A stretch of DNA of 18,125 bases from Chloroflexi bacterium UBA5189. Lineage in GTDB: Bacteria; Chloroflexota; Limnocylindria; Limnocylindrales; CSP1-4. The notes under the pieces are model-generated. The model searched no databases. It saw nothing but the letters and a program-made list of their open reading frames with translations, and was not told the origin of the DNA. Of this stretch, positions 7,364 to 14,040 are shown one piece after another. The translations under genes and the position numbers were made by a program. Where the stretch lies: positions 115,044-133,168 of the forward strand of contig DHWF01000024.1 of the NCBI GenBank assembly GCA_002413045.1, read 5' to 3'. The stretch's first letter is position 1. The number at the start of each line of letters is the position of its first letter.

Positions 7364-8572
7364 TCAATGCGCTCCCGCCGCAGGCCCAGGCGCGCCGACG
7401 ACTTCTGCGGCGCGCGCGGCAGGCGGCGTATTCCTGCTCCGGCCGATCATGACGACACCGTCGATCAGGGCCATCGAGATGCCCGGCAGATCGCCGACGC
7501 GCAACGCATCCAGGGCGGTCGAGGCGGTCGAGCCGATCGGGGCGTCGACGAGCGCGATGTCCGCGGCCTTGCCCACCCCGAGCACGCCCGTGTCCAGGCC
7601 GTGGACACGAGCGGTGTTGCCCGTCGCCATCGCGACGGCGATCTCCGGTGCCACGTCGCCGAGCGACGCGAGGTGGGCCATGACCCGCAGGATGCCGAGG
7701 GGCACGACGCCGGTGCCGGACGGCGCGTCGTTGCCGATGATCACGCGGCGGAGTCCCGCCTGCCCGTCCGGGCCGCCGAGGCTCGCTGCAACCCGAACCG
7801 CGTGGATCGCGGCGCGGCCGTTACCGCAGTGGACGATCTCGATCGCCATGTCCGTGTCGATGACGCGCTCGATGTCGGCGTCGGACATCGGCGTCGTGCC
7901 GCCGTTCACATGGCCGACGATATGCGGCCGCGCCTCGAGGACGGCATCCGCCGCGATCGGGTTCGAGCCCGCGATCGAGGGGCCGCCGGTGTGGAACGTG
8001 ACGACCATGCCGTGCTGCTTCGCCCAGGCGACCATCGGCGCCGCCTGGGCGCCGGTCTTGACACTCCCGAGGCCGATCTCGCCGACGAGCGTCACGCCGC
8101 CGGCGGCCATCTCGGCGAAGTCGTGCTCCTCGAGCCCGAGCTCGAGGATCGGTGCGCCGGCGCGGACCTTCACGCCACCGGGCCGGAACGCACCGTAGGC
8201 CTTGGCCGCGACGATCGCCAGCGCCTTGAGCCCGACGATGTCCTTCGGGCGGCCCGGCAGGTGGACCTCGCCCGCCGAGATCACCGTCGTGACCCCGCCG
8301 TGGAGCCCCGACTCGATGAAGTTCGACATCTGCTGGCGCGGCGTGTAGTCGCCGAACACCGGGTGGGCGTGCGAATCGATCAGGCCGGGGATCGCCGTCG
8401 TGCCCTTGGCATCGATGCGCTGGGCGGCCCCGCCCGCGCCCGCGTCGGCCGTCAGCCCGCGCCCGACCGCCGCGATCCGGCCGTCCTCGATCAGGATCGA
8501 GTCCGCGTCCGCGATCGGCGCGTCGATGTCGCCGGTGACGAGGGTGCCGATGTTGGCGATGAGGGTTCGCAT
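7364..8572 (-). CDS. Enamidase-like amidohydrolase (nicotinate-fermentation enamidase family)
   Basis: This 402-residue metal-dependent amidohydrolase closely resembles, from memory, the enamidase of Eubacterium barkeri. That enzyme opens the ring of 1,4,5,6-tetrahydro-6-oxonicotinate, giving 2-formylglutarate and ammonia. Shared features include the opening strand with a GDI segment, DSHAH (His68, His70), GDYTPRQ, HGGVTT, GRPKD, VGEIGLG (Glu165), HTGG (His194), HVNGG (His221), GNDAPSGTG (Asp282) and the late SRNTPPA. The His/His/Glu/His/His/Asp set fits a binuclear metal site in which Glu replaces the usual carbamoylated Lys. The ATG at 8572 has GGGAG nine bases upstream. The gene follows the PF06684 gene by 27 bases and precedes the hydroxylase cluster. 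Enamidase activity is inference; another cyclic amide could be the substrate. Confidence 0.85.
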   Translation of the reverse strand: MRTLIANIGTLVTGDIDAPIADADSILIEDGRIAAVGRGLTADAGAGGAAQRIDAKGTTAIPGLIDSHAHPVFGDYTPRQQMSNFIESGLHGGVTTVISAGEVHLPGRPKDIVGLKALAIVAAKAYGAFRPGGVKVRAGAPILELGLEEHDFAEMAAGGVTLVGEIGLGSVKTGAQAAPMVAWAKQHGMVVTFHTGGPSIAGSNPIAADAVLEARPHIVGHVNGGTTPMSDADIERVIDTDMAIEIVHCGNGRAAIHAVRVAASLGGPDGQAGLRRVIIGNDAPSGTGVVPLGILRVMAHLASLGDVAPEIAVAMATGNTARVHGLDTGVLGVGKAADIALVDAPIGSTASTALDALRVGDLPGISMALIDGVVMIGRSRNTPPAARAAEVVGAPGPAAGAH

Positions 8573-8599
8573 CGAATCGCGCTCCCGTGCCGGTCCGGG

Positions 8600-9172
8600 C
8601 TAGTGGAGCCCGTCCTCGCCGATCGCGTCCTCGGCCTTGAGCCCACCGACGCGCGCGTGCGGCCGGCCGCCATCCGTGACGGCAAGGGCCAGGACGAGCT
8701 CATCGGACGCGGGCGCGTCTGGGATCCGGATCTCCACTGCGTCGAAGTGGGACCGGACGAGCATCGCCTTGATGTGGTGGACCGGGATGTCGAGGGTCGC
8801 GCCCATCGCGCCGCGCTTCTTCACTGAGGGAAGGATGGAGACGCCGCCGACCGCGGACCGCGTCGGTGCGCCGAACTTCGGGTGCAGGCAGGCGGCGACA
8901 TGCTCGAGCTCGCCCGCCTCGCCGACGATGCCGCCCTTGCCGTACGCCTCGACCGGCGTCCCGAGCGCTTCCTTGGCGCGCCGCGTCAGCTCCGCGCCGA
9001 GAACCTCGCCGAAGTCGATCAGCTCGCTGAGGTCGTCCGGATTCCTACCCGCGTACGGGTTCTTGACCACGACGGCGACCGCAACGCGGCGCAGCGGGCG
9101 GGCGAGCGCCTTGCCGCCCTCCTCGTGGATCTCCTCGATGAACGTCGCCCACTTCCGGATCGTCACGGCCAC
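8600..9172 (-). CDS. PF06684 'amino acid synthesis' family protein
   Basis: This 190-residue protein carries the whole pattern of the AA_synth family (formerly DUF1185). Blocks in order are a basic strand with EEIHEEGG (about 13-20), KNPYAGRNPDDLSELIDFG (37-55), VGEAGELEHVAACLHPKFGAP, ILPSVKKRGAMG, DIPVHHIKA, VRSHFDA, AVTDGGRPHARVGG and the closing GEDGLH. The biochemical role of the family is poorly known and the name should not be read as a function. I placed the start at GTG 9172 because AGGAGGAGG lies seven bases upstream; the same frame stays open far upstream, but only as antisense-like sequence overlapping glyS. It sits 29 bases after glyS and 27 before the enamidase-like gene, so it is probably co-transcribed with the latter and may act in that pathway. 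Confidence 0.88.
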   Translation of the reverse strand: MAVTIRKWATFIEEIHEEGGKALARPLRRVAVAVVVKNPYAGRNPDDLSELIDFGEVLGAELTRRAKEALGTPVEAYGKGGIVGEAGELEHVAACLHPKFGAPTRSAVGGVSILPSVKKRGAMGATLDIPVHHIKAMLVRSHFDAVEIRIPDAPASDELVLALAVTDGGRPHARVGGLKAEDAIGEDGLH

Positions 9173-9179
9173 GCGGACA

Positions 9180-9188
9180 CCTCCTCCT
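9180..9188 (-). promoter_or_regulatory. Strong Shine-Dalgarno site of the PF06684 gene
   Basis: AGGAGGAGG on the minus strand lies seven bases before the GTG at 9172. It is the best ribosome site in the window, and it fixes the start of a gene whose frame is otherwise open far upstream. Confidence 0.75.
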
Positions 9189-9201
9189 CGGTCCGGCGAG
9201 T

Positions 9202-10602
9202 CTACCCGCGCGCGGCGGACAGCTTGTCGAGGATGGCCCGCTTGATGCCTTCGATCGGGAGGCGCTCCTGGGTCATCGAGTCGCGGTCGCGGATCGTGGC
9301 GGCGCCGTCCTCGAGCGACTCGACGTCGATGCAGACACACCACGGCGTCCCGATCTCGTCCTGGCGCCGGTACAGCTTGCCGATCGCGGCCGTGTCGTCG
9401 TAGACGGCCATCGTGTCGCGCGCGATGTCGTCGCGGAGCCTGCGGGCCAGCTCCACGATCTCGGGCCGCTTCTTGAGCAGCGGCAGCACGGCGACCTTGT
9501 ACGGCGCGAGGTCCGCGTTGAGACCGAGCACGACGCGCTTCTCGCCGCGCACGTCCTCCTCGCGGTAGCTGTCGATGAGGAACGTGAACGCCGATCGATC
9601 CGGCCCGCCGGCCGTCTCGACGATCCACGGGATGAAGTGCTCCTCGGTCGCCGGGTCGAAGTACTCGAGGTTCTCGCCCGACTCGGCCTGATGGCGCGAG
9701 AGGTCGAAGTCGCCACGGTTGTGGATGCCCTCGAGCTCCTTCCAGCCGAACGGGAAGCGGTACTCGACGTCGATCGCCTTCTTCGCGTAGTGGGCCAGCT
9801 CGTCGGGGGCGTGCTCGCGGAAGCGCAGCCGCTCCGGATTCACGCCATACCGCACGTACCAGTCCCAGCGGCGAGGCAGCCATTCCTCGAAGATGCGGGC
9901 CGCGTCGTCCGGGCGGACGAAGTACTGCATCTCCATCTGCTCGAACTCGCGCATCCGGAACACGAAGTTGCCCGGGCTGATCTCGTTCCGGAAGCTCTTC
10001 CCGATCTGGGCGATGCCGAACGGCAGCTTCTTGCGGCTCGATTGCTGGACGTTCTTGAAGTTGACGTAGCTGCCCTGGGCCGTTTCGGGCCGGAGGTAGA
10101 CCGCGTTCGAGTCCTCCTCGATCGGGCCCATGTGTGTCTTGAACATGAGGTTGAACTGGCGCGGCGCCGACAGCGGTCCGCCGTCGATCGGGCACTTGAG
10201 GCCGAGTCGCTCCACGATCCCGGGGTCGCGCAGGTCCGTTGCGGAGAGGTTCTCGCCGCCGGGCAGCTCGTCGAGCCGGAAGCGACGGTGGTCGGTCTGG
10301 CACTCGACCAGCGGGTCACTGAACGACCCGACGTGGCCGGACGTGATCCACACCTGTGGGTGCATGAGGATGCCCGCATCGAGCCCGACGATGTCGTTGC
10401 GCTCCTGAACCATCGCCCGCCACCAGGCGCGCTTGACGTTGTTCTTCAGCTCGACCCCGAGCGGCCCGTAGTCCCACACGGCATTGATGCCGCCGTAGAT
10501 CTCCGAGCTCGGGTAGACGAAGCCGCGTCGCTTCGCGAGCGACACGATCGTGTCGAGCTCGGCCACGGCTGGGCCGGGATCCGGCATCTGGGGTTGCGTC
10601 AC
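9202..10602 (-). CDS. glyS: Glycyl-tRNA synthetase, alpha2 type
   Basis: This class II synthetase charges tRNA-Gly with glycine. The 466-residue length is normal for the single-chain (alpha2) bacterial form. Visible blocks are KRRGFVYPSSEIYGG (24-38), DYGPLGVELK (44-53), RPETAQG (171-177), the motif 2 region FRNEISPGNFVFRMREFEQM (204-223), a GWKELEGIHNRGDFDL segment, motif 3 around ETAGGPDRSAFTF, and a C-terminal anticodon-binding domain including APYKVAVLPLLKK. The start is GTG at 10602 with GGGAG nine bases upstream. It lies downstream of recO in the same direction, a common pairing. A candidate extended -10 (TGGTAGCAT) about 60 bases upstream suggests its own promoter. The leader is too short for a T-box. 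Confidence 0.95.
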   Translation of the reverse strand: MTQPQMPDPGPAVAELDTIVSLAKRRGFVYPSSEIYGGINAVWDYGPLGVELKNNVKRAWWRAMVQERNDIVGLDAGILMHPQVWITSGHVGSFSDPLVECQTDHRRFRLDELPGGENLSATDLRDPGIVERLGLKCPIDGGPLSAPRQFNLMFKTHMGPIEEDSNAVYLRPETAQGSYVNFKNVQQSSRKKLPFGIAQIGKSFRNEISPGNFVFRMREFEQMEMQYFVRPDDAARIFEEWLPRRWDWYVRYGVNPERLRFREHAPDELAHYAKKAIDVEYRFPFGWKELEGIHNRGDFDLSRHQAESGENLEYFDPATEEHFIPWIVETAGGPDRSAFTFLIDSYREEDVRGEKRVVLGLNADLAPYKVAVLPLLKKRPEIVELARRLRDDIARDTMAVYDDTAAIGKLYRRQDEIGTPWCVCIDVESLEDGAATIRDRDSMTQERLPIEGIKRAILDKLSAARG

Positions 10603-10663
10603 GCGGGTGGACTCCCGTGGGGACCGGCCGTGGAAGGGACGGTCAGCGCTGCGTTGGCGGCCG

Positions 10664-10669
10664 ATGCTA
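10664..10669 (-). promoter_or_regulatory. Candidate extended -10 box for glyS
   Basis: TAGCAT on the minus strand is preceded by TGG, giving an extended -10 pattern. It lies about 60 bases before the glyS GTG, just after the hairpin that follows recO. No clear -35 is present. Confidence 0.35.
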
Positions 10670-10674
10670 CCAGA

Positions 10675-10702
10675 GGCCGATCGACGGGCTCGGCGATCGG
10701 CC
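10675..10702 (-). terminator. Hairpin directly after recO (no U-tract)
   Basis: GGCCGATCG and CGATCGGCC form a perfect 9-base stem around a 10-base loop, beginning one base after the recO stop. No U-run follows, so it is not a textbook intrinsic terminator. It could be a weak terminator or a 3'-end stability structure separating recO from glyS. Confidence 0.45.
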
Positions 10703-10703
10703 G

Positions 10704-11510
10704 TCAGCCGACCGGCGCGACCGGGACTGCTGCGGCAACATCGGCGGCGCCGGACGCCCGCACCTCGTCGAGGAACGCCAGCGAGCGCGGCCGGCGGTCC
10801 AGCGAGTAGGCGAGGAACTCACGCATCGCCATCTCGACCTCGCGCTCCACCGCGGGCCTCACCCGCAGGGCCGCGAGCGCCTCGACGTCCTGGCGCTGGT
10901 AGGCCTTCAGCAGCTTCAGCGCCTCCAGCGAGAGGCCGGCACGCTCGAACGGCGGCCCGGGGCAGCGCTCGCAGAGCACGCCGCCGAGCGGCGGCATCCA
11001 GCGGTAACGCTCGTCCGCCTCCAGGAGCCGACCGCATTCGACGCACCGGTCCACCTCGGGACGCACGCCGAGCTCGTCGGCGAGATGCATCTCGAACCAG
11101 CGGGCGACGCGGCCCGACGCCATCCCCGCGTCGAGGATCTCGTAGGCGCGCTTCAGCATCACATACACCGACTCCGCGGCGTGGTGCTCCTCGAGGGTCC
11201 CATTCGCGAGCTCGGCCAGGTACGACGCCGTCCCGAACGACACAAGGTCGTCGCGCAGGTTGAGCCACGGGTGCACGACATCGACCTGGGTCACGACCTC
11301 GAACGTCCGGCCCTGCGCGAGCGCGACGCGCAGCTCCGCGAACGGCTCCAGGCTGCCGCCGATCCGCGACTTCTGCCGGCGGATCCCCTTCGCGATCGCC
11401 TTGATCTTGCCGGCGCCGGGCGTGATGAGCGTCAGGATCCGGTCGGCCTCGCCGTAGTCGAAGCGCGACAGCACGATCGCATCGGTGACGTAGCGACGTG
11501 GTGCGGGCAC
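10704..11510 (-). CDS. recO: DNA repair protein RecO
   Basis: RecO anneals single strands and, with RecR, loads RecA in RecF-pathway recombinational repair. The 268-residue product has the OB-fold N-terminus (YVTDAIVLSRFDYGEADRIL, 7-26), the basic KIKAIAKGIRR stretch (35-45) and a four-cysteine zinc site (Cys156, Cys159, Cys180, Cys183) seen in many RecO proteins. The frame is open upstream to about 11597, but that extension is not family-like. GTG at 11510 gives the usual N-terminus and lies six bases after a TACCGT box, implying a leaderless mRNA. A GTG at 11525 is the alternative start. It diverges from the polyprenyl synthase gene. Confidence 0.93.
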   Translation of the reverse strand: MPAPRRYVTDAIVLSRFDYGEADRILTLITPGAGKIKAIAKGIRRQKSRIGGSLEPFAELRVALAQGRTFEVVTQVDVVHPWLNLRDDLVSFGTASYLAELANGTLEEHHAAESVYVMLKRAYEILDAGMASGRVARWFEMHLADELGVRPEVDRCVECGRLLEADERYRWMPPLGGVLCERCPGPPFERAGLSLEALKLLKAYQRQDVEALAALRVRPAVEREVEMAMREFLAYSLDRRPRSLAFLDEVRASGAADVAAAVPVAPVG

Positions 11511-11516
11511 CGACTG

Positions 11517-11522
11517 ACGGTA
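11517..11522 (-). promoter_or_regulatory. Candidate -10 box (TACCGT) for recO
   Basis: TACCGT on the minus strand ends six bases before the GTG at 11510. The position predicts a transcript starting at the start codon. No ribosome site lies in between. Confidence 0.4.
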
Positions 11523-11529
11523 CACCGCA

Positions 11530-11572
11530 GCGCGGCCATGCGCGGGGTCGCAACCCGCTACTTCGGCCGCGC
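11530..11572. repeat. Nested dyad in the recO/polyprenyl synthase divergent region
   Basis: GCGCGGCC (11530-11537) and GGCCGCGC (11565-11572) are perfect inverted copies. Inside them lies a second dyad, GCGGG...CCCGC. The structure is between the two candidate -10 boxes, so it could be a shared operator; the GC content makes chance occurrence possible. Confidence 0.3.
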
Positions 11573-11592
11573 ACGTTTGCCTTCCCGCAAGG

Positions 11593-11598
11593 TACACT
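11593..11598 (+). promoter_or_regulatory. Candidate -10 box (TACACT) for the polyprenyl synthase gene
   Basis: TACACT ends seven bases before the ATG at 11606, exactly the spacing of TACCAT before the reductase gene. This predicts a leaderless transcript. No Shine-Dalgarno sequence is present. Confidence 0.5.
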
Positions 11599-11605
11599 CG
11601 CGCCG

Positions 11606-12625
11606 ATGGCCCTCTCGACCAGCCCGGATATCACGCAGCTCATCGCCGACACGGAGGCGGAGATCCTGCGCGTGGTCGGCAGCACGGATCCGGTGACCGC
11701 CGGCGTGTACGAGATGTGCCGGTACCACCTTGGGCTGGACGGCTCGGGCTCCAGCGGCAAGCGCATGCGGCCGCTCCTCGGCCTCCTCGCCTACGCCTCG
11801 ATCACGGGCGACCATCGCGGGGCGCTGCCGGGTGCCGCCGCCGTCGAGCTCGGCCACAACTTCAGCCTCGTCCACGACGACATCGAGGACGACGATCGCG
11901 AGCGCCGGCATCGGCCGACACTCTGGGCGCTCCATGGCATCCCGCAGGCGATCAACACCGGCGACATGCTGTTCAGCCTCAGCCGGATCGCGCTGCACCG
12001 GCTCACGGACCTCGGCTTCCCCGACCACACCGTGCTCCGGCTCATGCGCCTGTACGACCACACCTGCGTCGCGCTGTGCGAGGGCCAGTACCTCGACATC
12101 TGGATGGCCGACCACGATGACAGCCTGTCGGTGGAGCTGTACTTCGACATGATCGGGCGCAAGACGGCGGCGCTCATCTCCGCGTCGATCGAGGCGGGCG
12201 CAGTCCTGGCGACCGACGACGAGGCCATCATCGAGCGCTACCGGGCGTTCGGCTGGGACCTGGGCATCGCCTTCCAGCTCAACGATGACCTGCTCGGCAT
12301 CTGGGGCCGCGAGCACGCCACCGGCAAGGAGCCGACCGATGTGCCGCGCAAGAAGAAGACGCTGCCCGTGATCTACGCCTTCGAGAACGCCGCGCCCGAC
12401 GACGCGGCCCGCCTTCGAGCGCTCTACGCGAACGGCCGGCTGCTTCCCGAGCACGTCGTCGAGATTGTCGAGATCCTCGAACGCAGTGGCGCCCGCGAGT
12501 ACACCCGCGACCAGGCCCGCCTGCACCGCGACCGCGCGCTCGCGGCACTGAATGCCGCCGGCACCCTGGAGCGCGAGCCACGCGAGCGCCTCGAGGAGAT
12601 CGTCCGTTCGGTGATCAGCGCCTAG
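11606..12625 (+). CDS. Polyprenyl (geranylgeranyl-type) diphosphate synthase
   Basis: This 339-residue trans-prenyltransferase condenses isopentenyl diphosphate with allylic diphosphates to make linear isoprenoid chains for quinones, carotenoids or carriers. It shows GKRMRP (51-56), the first Asp-rich motif DDIED (91-95) followed by RRHRP, GDM (119-121), and the second motif QLNDDLLG (224-231), where Gly replaces the last Asp as in some C20 synthases. Phe86, five residues before the first motif, and the absence of an insertion in that motif suggest a C20 or shorter product; this is inference. The ATG at 11606 follows the TACACT box. Its TAG stop overlaps the TAG of corC on the other strand within one CTAG. 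IspE, another isoprenoid gene, is also in this window. Confidence 0.9.
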   Translation: MALSTSPDITQLIADTEAEILRVVGSTDPVTAGVYEMCRYHLGLDGSGSSGKRMRPLLGLLAYASITGDHRGALPGAAAVELGHNFSLVHDDIEDDDRERRHRPTLWALHGIPQAINTGDMLFSLSRIALHRLTDLGFPDHTVLRLMRLYDHTCVALCEGQYLDIWMADHDDSLSVELYFDMIGRKTAALISASIEAGAVLATDDEAIIERYRAFGWDLGIAFQLNDDLLGIWGREHATGKEPTDVPRKKKTLPVIYAFENAAPDDAARLRALYANGRLLPEHVVEIVEILERSGAREYTRDQARLHRDRALAALNAAGTLEREPRERLEEIVRSVISA

Positions 12626-14040
12626 CGCTTCGTCTTCGCGGAGCCCCGGCTCGAGGATCCGCGCGATCCGCCGCGGCGCGAGGGCGGAGCGGGCGCAGCG
12701 TCGCCCCCGGCGCCGTCGGACCCGTCGTCCGGGGCCTTGTCCGTTCGACGGGTGACCAGGACCTTGCCAACGCGGCGGCCGTCGGTCGTCTCGACCGTCA
12801 GCCGGAGGCCGTCCACCTCGATGGAGTCGCCCGGCGCGGGAACGCCACCGATCCGGTGGTACATCAGTCCGCCGACCGTGTCGTACTCCTCGGCGTCCTC
12901 GAGCTCGAGATCGAGGTCGAACAGCTCCAGGATCTCGTCGACGTCGGCGCGGCCGTCGACGCGCGCTTCGTGGTCGGACAGGCGGACGACCATCGGCTCC
13001 TCGACGTCGTACTCGTCCTGGATCTCGCCGACGATCTCCTCGAGCAGGTCCTCGATCGTGACGAGGCCCGCGGTGCCGCCGTACTCGTCGAGCACGACCG
13101 CGATGTGGACCTTCCGACGCTGGAGCTCGTGGAGCAGGTCGTCGATCGTCATCGATTCCGGCACCAGCACCGGCGGACGGAGCAGCTTGCGGAGCGGCGG
13201 CCGCGGGCCGGCATCGTTCTTGAGGTACGGCAGCAGGTCCTTCGCGTAGAGGATGCCGACGATCTCGTCGATCGAGTCGTGGTACACGGGGATCCGCGAA
13301 TGGCCGACCTCGACCACGAGGTCGATGGCCTGCTCGAGCGTCGCGTCCGACGCGAGGGCGGCGATCGCGACTCGCGGGATCATGACCTCGTGGACGCGGC
13401 GCTCGCCGAGCTCGATGACCGCGTTGATCATCTGCTCTTCCTCGGCCTCGAGGACGCCCTGCTCGCCGCCGCGTTCGACGATCAGGCGCAGCTCGTCGGC
13501 GCTGATCTGCGCCTCCTGGTTGATGTCGACACCGATCGATCTGGCGACCCAGCGGGTGATGCCGGCCATGATCGTCACGACCGGGCCGAGGAGGCGCGCG
13601 ATGACGTCGATCGGCCGCGACAGGATCAGGGCGAACCGCTCCGGGTTCGCGAGCGCGATCGACTTCGGGATCAGCTCGGCGAAGATGATCGTGAACAGCG
13701 CCAGGATGACCGTGACGACGATCAGGGCCGTCCCACCGGCCGCGGCGGGATCCATCCCGAAGCTCTGCAACAGCCCCTGCAGCCCGGACACCAGGCTGAC
13801 AGCGGCGAACGCGGACGCGAAGAAGCCGATGAACGTGAGGCCGATCTGGGCGACCGCGAGGAAGCGCCCGGGATCGTCGAGCAGCTTCCGGACCCGCCGC
13901 GCGCTTGGGTTGCCCTCCTCCACGAGCTGGTCGATCCGGCTGCGGCGCACGGACACCAGGGCGATCTCCGACGCCACGAAGAACCCTTCGAGCAGCGTCA
14001 GGAAGGCGAGGAACAGGATCTCGCCGAAGGGTGAGCTCAC
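12622..14040 (-). CDS. HlyC/CorC-family membrane protein (CNNM, CBS pair, CorC domains)
   Basis: This 472-residue protein belongs to the CorC/CNNM family linked to magnesium or cobalt export or homeostasis; older 'hemolysin' labels are not functional. The N-terminal CNNM domain has membrane segments near 8-28, 60-85, 104-122 and 148-165, with FVASEIALVS (21-30) and AELIPKSIAL (121-130). A CBS pair spans about 216-340, including VMIPR (219-223) and VLDEYGGTAGLVTIEDLLEE (316-335). A CorC domain follows, with DTVGGLMYHRIGGVPAPGD. The tail from about 440 is low-complexity, rich in Ser, Arg, Gly and Ala. The GTG start overlaps the glmU stop by four bases (GTGA), so it is probably translated in step with glmU. 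Its stop shares CTAG with the convergent gene. Confidence 0.92.
   Translation of the reverse strand: MSSPFGEILFLAFLTLLEGFFVASEIALVSVRRSRIDQLVEEGNPSARRVRKLLDDPGRFLAVAQIGLTFIGFFASAFAAVSLVSGLQGLLQSFGMDPAAAGGTALIVVTVILALFTIIFAELIPKSIALANPERFALILSRPIDVIARLLGPVVTIMAGITRWVARSIGVDINQEAQISADELRLIVERGGEQGVLEAEEEQMINAVIELGERRVHEVMIPRVAIAALASDATLEQAIDLVVEVGHSRIPVYHDSIDEIVGILYAKDLLPYLKNDAGPRPPLRKLLRPPVLVPESMTIDDLLHELQRRKVHIAVVLDEYGGTAGLVTIEDLLEEIVGEIQDEYDVEEPMVVRLSDHEARVDGRADVDEILELFDLDLELEDAEEYDTVGGLMYHRIGGVPAPGDSIEVDGLRLTVETTDGRRVGKVLVTRRTDKAPDDGSDGAGGDAAPAPPSRRGGSRGSSSRGSAKTKR

Noticed and set aside
8600..10303. 567-codon minus-strand frame ending in the PF06684 protein
   Set aside because: Only the last 190 codons are real. 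The upstream part is an out-of-frame reading of glyS, and a strong ribosome site marks the true GTG at 9172.
10603..10703. T-box riboswitch ahead of glyS
   Set aside because: The leader is only about 50 bases from the candidate start site and shows no T-box consensus or antiterminator.
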